Shown: piece after piece, positions 5,609 through 5,738 of the stretch
How the letters are laid out: each line of letters opens with the position of its first letter
How positions within the stretch are numbered: position 1 is the first letter of the stretch
Origin: Desulfovibrio sp.
GTDB taxonomy: Bacteria > Desulfobacterota > Desulfovibrionia > Desulfovibrionales > Desulfovibrionaceae
Assembly: GCA_022837365.1 (NCBI GenBank)
Contig: JALHHV010000161.1
Span: 3,525-9,262 of the forward strand
Length of the DNA: 5,738 nucleotides
Direction of reading: 5' to 3'
Made by a program: the position numbers and the translations under genes
Notes under the pieces: model-generated
Told to the model about the DNA's origin: nothing
Database searches by the model: none
The model's input: only the letters and a program-made list of their open reading frames with translations

Positions 5609-5637
5609 ACTATAATCATCATCCTATGTAACGCGTT
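5609..5637 (-). promoter_or_regulatory. Weak candidate promoter of the DUF6765-like gene
   Basis: On the minus strand TATAGT (5609-5614) matches five of six -10 bases and lies in an AT-rich patch between the two minus-strand genes. No good -35 hexamer is found 16-18 bases upstream (AACGCG at 17), so the call rests on the -10 and position alone. A transcript from here would start near 5602, consistent with the chosen start at 5546. Confidence 0.3.
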
Positions 5638-5643
5638 GCCCCG

Positions 5644-5738
5644 CTACTCCGCGCCTTCGGCCCGGCCATCCAGGCTGGGGCGGGTCCACATGCAGGCCAT
5701 GCGCACCTTCTTGAGCAGGGCGCGCAGGGGCAGGTAGT
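5644..5738 (-). CDS. C-terminal end of an unidentified protein, cut by window edge
   Basis: The minus-strand frame is open from the window edge to a TAG at 5644-5646. It encodes at least 30 residues beginning YLPLRALLKKVRMACMWTR and ending DGRAEGAE. The codons are strongly GC-biased at third positions (CTG, CGC, GCC, AAG, GTG), like the confident genes here, and the charged, Gly/Ala-rich tail looks like a natural C-terminus. Too little is visible to name a family. It lies 97 bases upstream of the DUF6765-like start on the same strand, and no T-tailed hairpin separates them, so read-through is possible. Confidence 0.65.
   Translation of the reverse strand, partial: YLPLRALLKKVRMACMWTRPSLDGRAEGAE

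Noticed and set aside
5547..5609. N-terminal extension of the DUF6765-like protein from TTG at 5609
   Set aside because: No ribosome binding site precedes it, the start overlaps the candidate -10, and the ATG at 5546 has GGGAGG at proper spacing and begins the family-like MQKDMH.
5611..5616. Perfect TATAAT on the plus strand
   Set aside because: No -35 lies at a suitable distance and no plus-strand gene follows; it is part of the AT-rich patch ahead of the minus-strand gene.

Overview
The window looks like chromosomal DNA from a high-GC sulfate-reducing deltaproteobacterium of the Desulfovibrio / Nitratidesulfovibrio vulgaris type. The basis is the strong GC bias at third codon positions and a 62-residue two-cluster ferredoxin with a Cys-to-Asp change, a form known from Desulfovibrio. 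The genus is an inference from remembered family features, not from a database match.

Layout, left to right. (1) 1-1322, plus: the 3' part of a periplasmic HtrA/Do-type serine protease with two PDZ domains; its N-terminus lies outside the window. (2) 1323-1535: an intergenic region with a good sigma70-type promoter and a structured leader. (3) 1536-1724, plus: a small ferredoxin, closed by a 13-bp hairpin. (4) 1792-2137: about 350 bases with no credible gene. (5) 2138-3814, plus: a tight three-gene operon encoding a YkgJ-like cysteine-cluster protein, an unrecognised 130-residue protein and a five-repeat TPR protein. The second and third genes overlap, and a very strong intrinsic terminator ends the unit. 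(6) 4008-4463, plus: a 151-residue protein with one N-terminal membrane segment and a helical charged body. (7) 4518-5546, minus, converging on the previous gene across a shared hairpin: a 342-residue protein resembling the DUF6765 group, with a histidine/aspartate pattern suited to metal binding. (8) 5644-5738, minus: the C-terminal end of an unidentified gene.

The protease (envelope protein quality control) and the ferredoxin (low-potential electron transfer) appear to be separate transcription units. The most system-like part is the YkgJ / unknown / TPR operon. A protein able to bind metal or an Fe-S cluster, a small soluble protein and a TPR scaffold are made together, which would fit a small assembly or maturation complex, but nothing in the sequence names its target. 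I saw no mobile element, CRISPR array, tRNA or rRNA.
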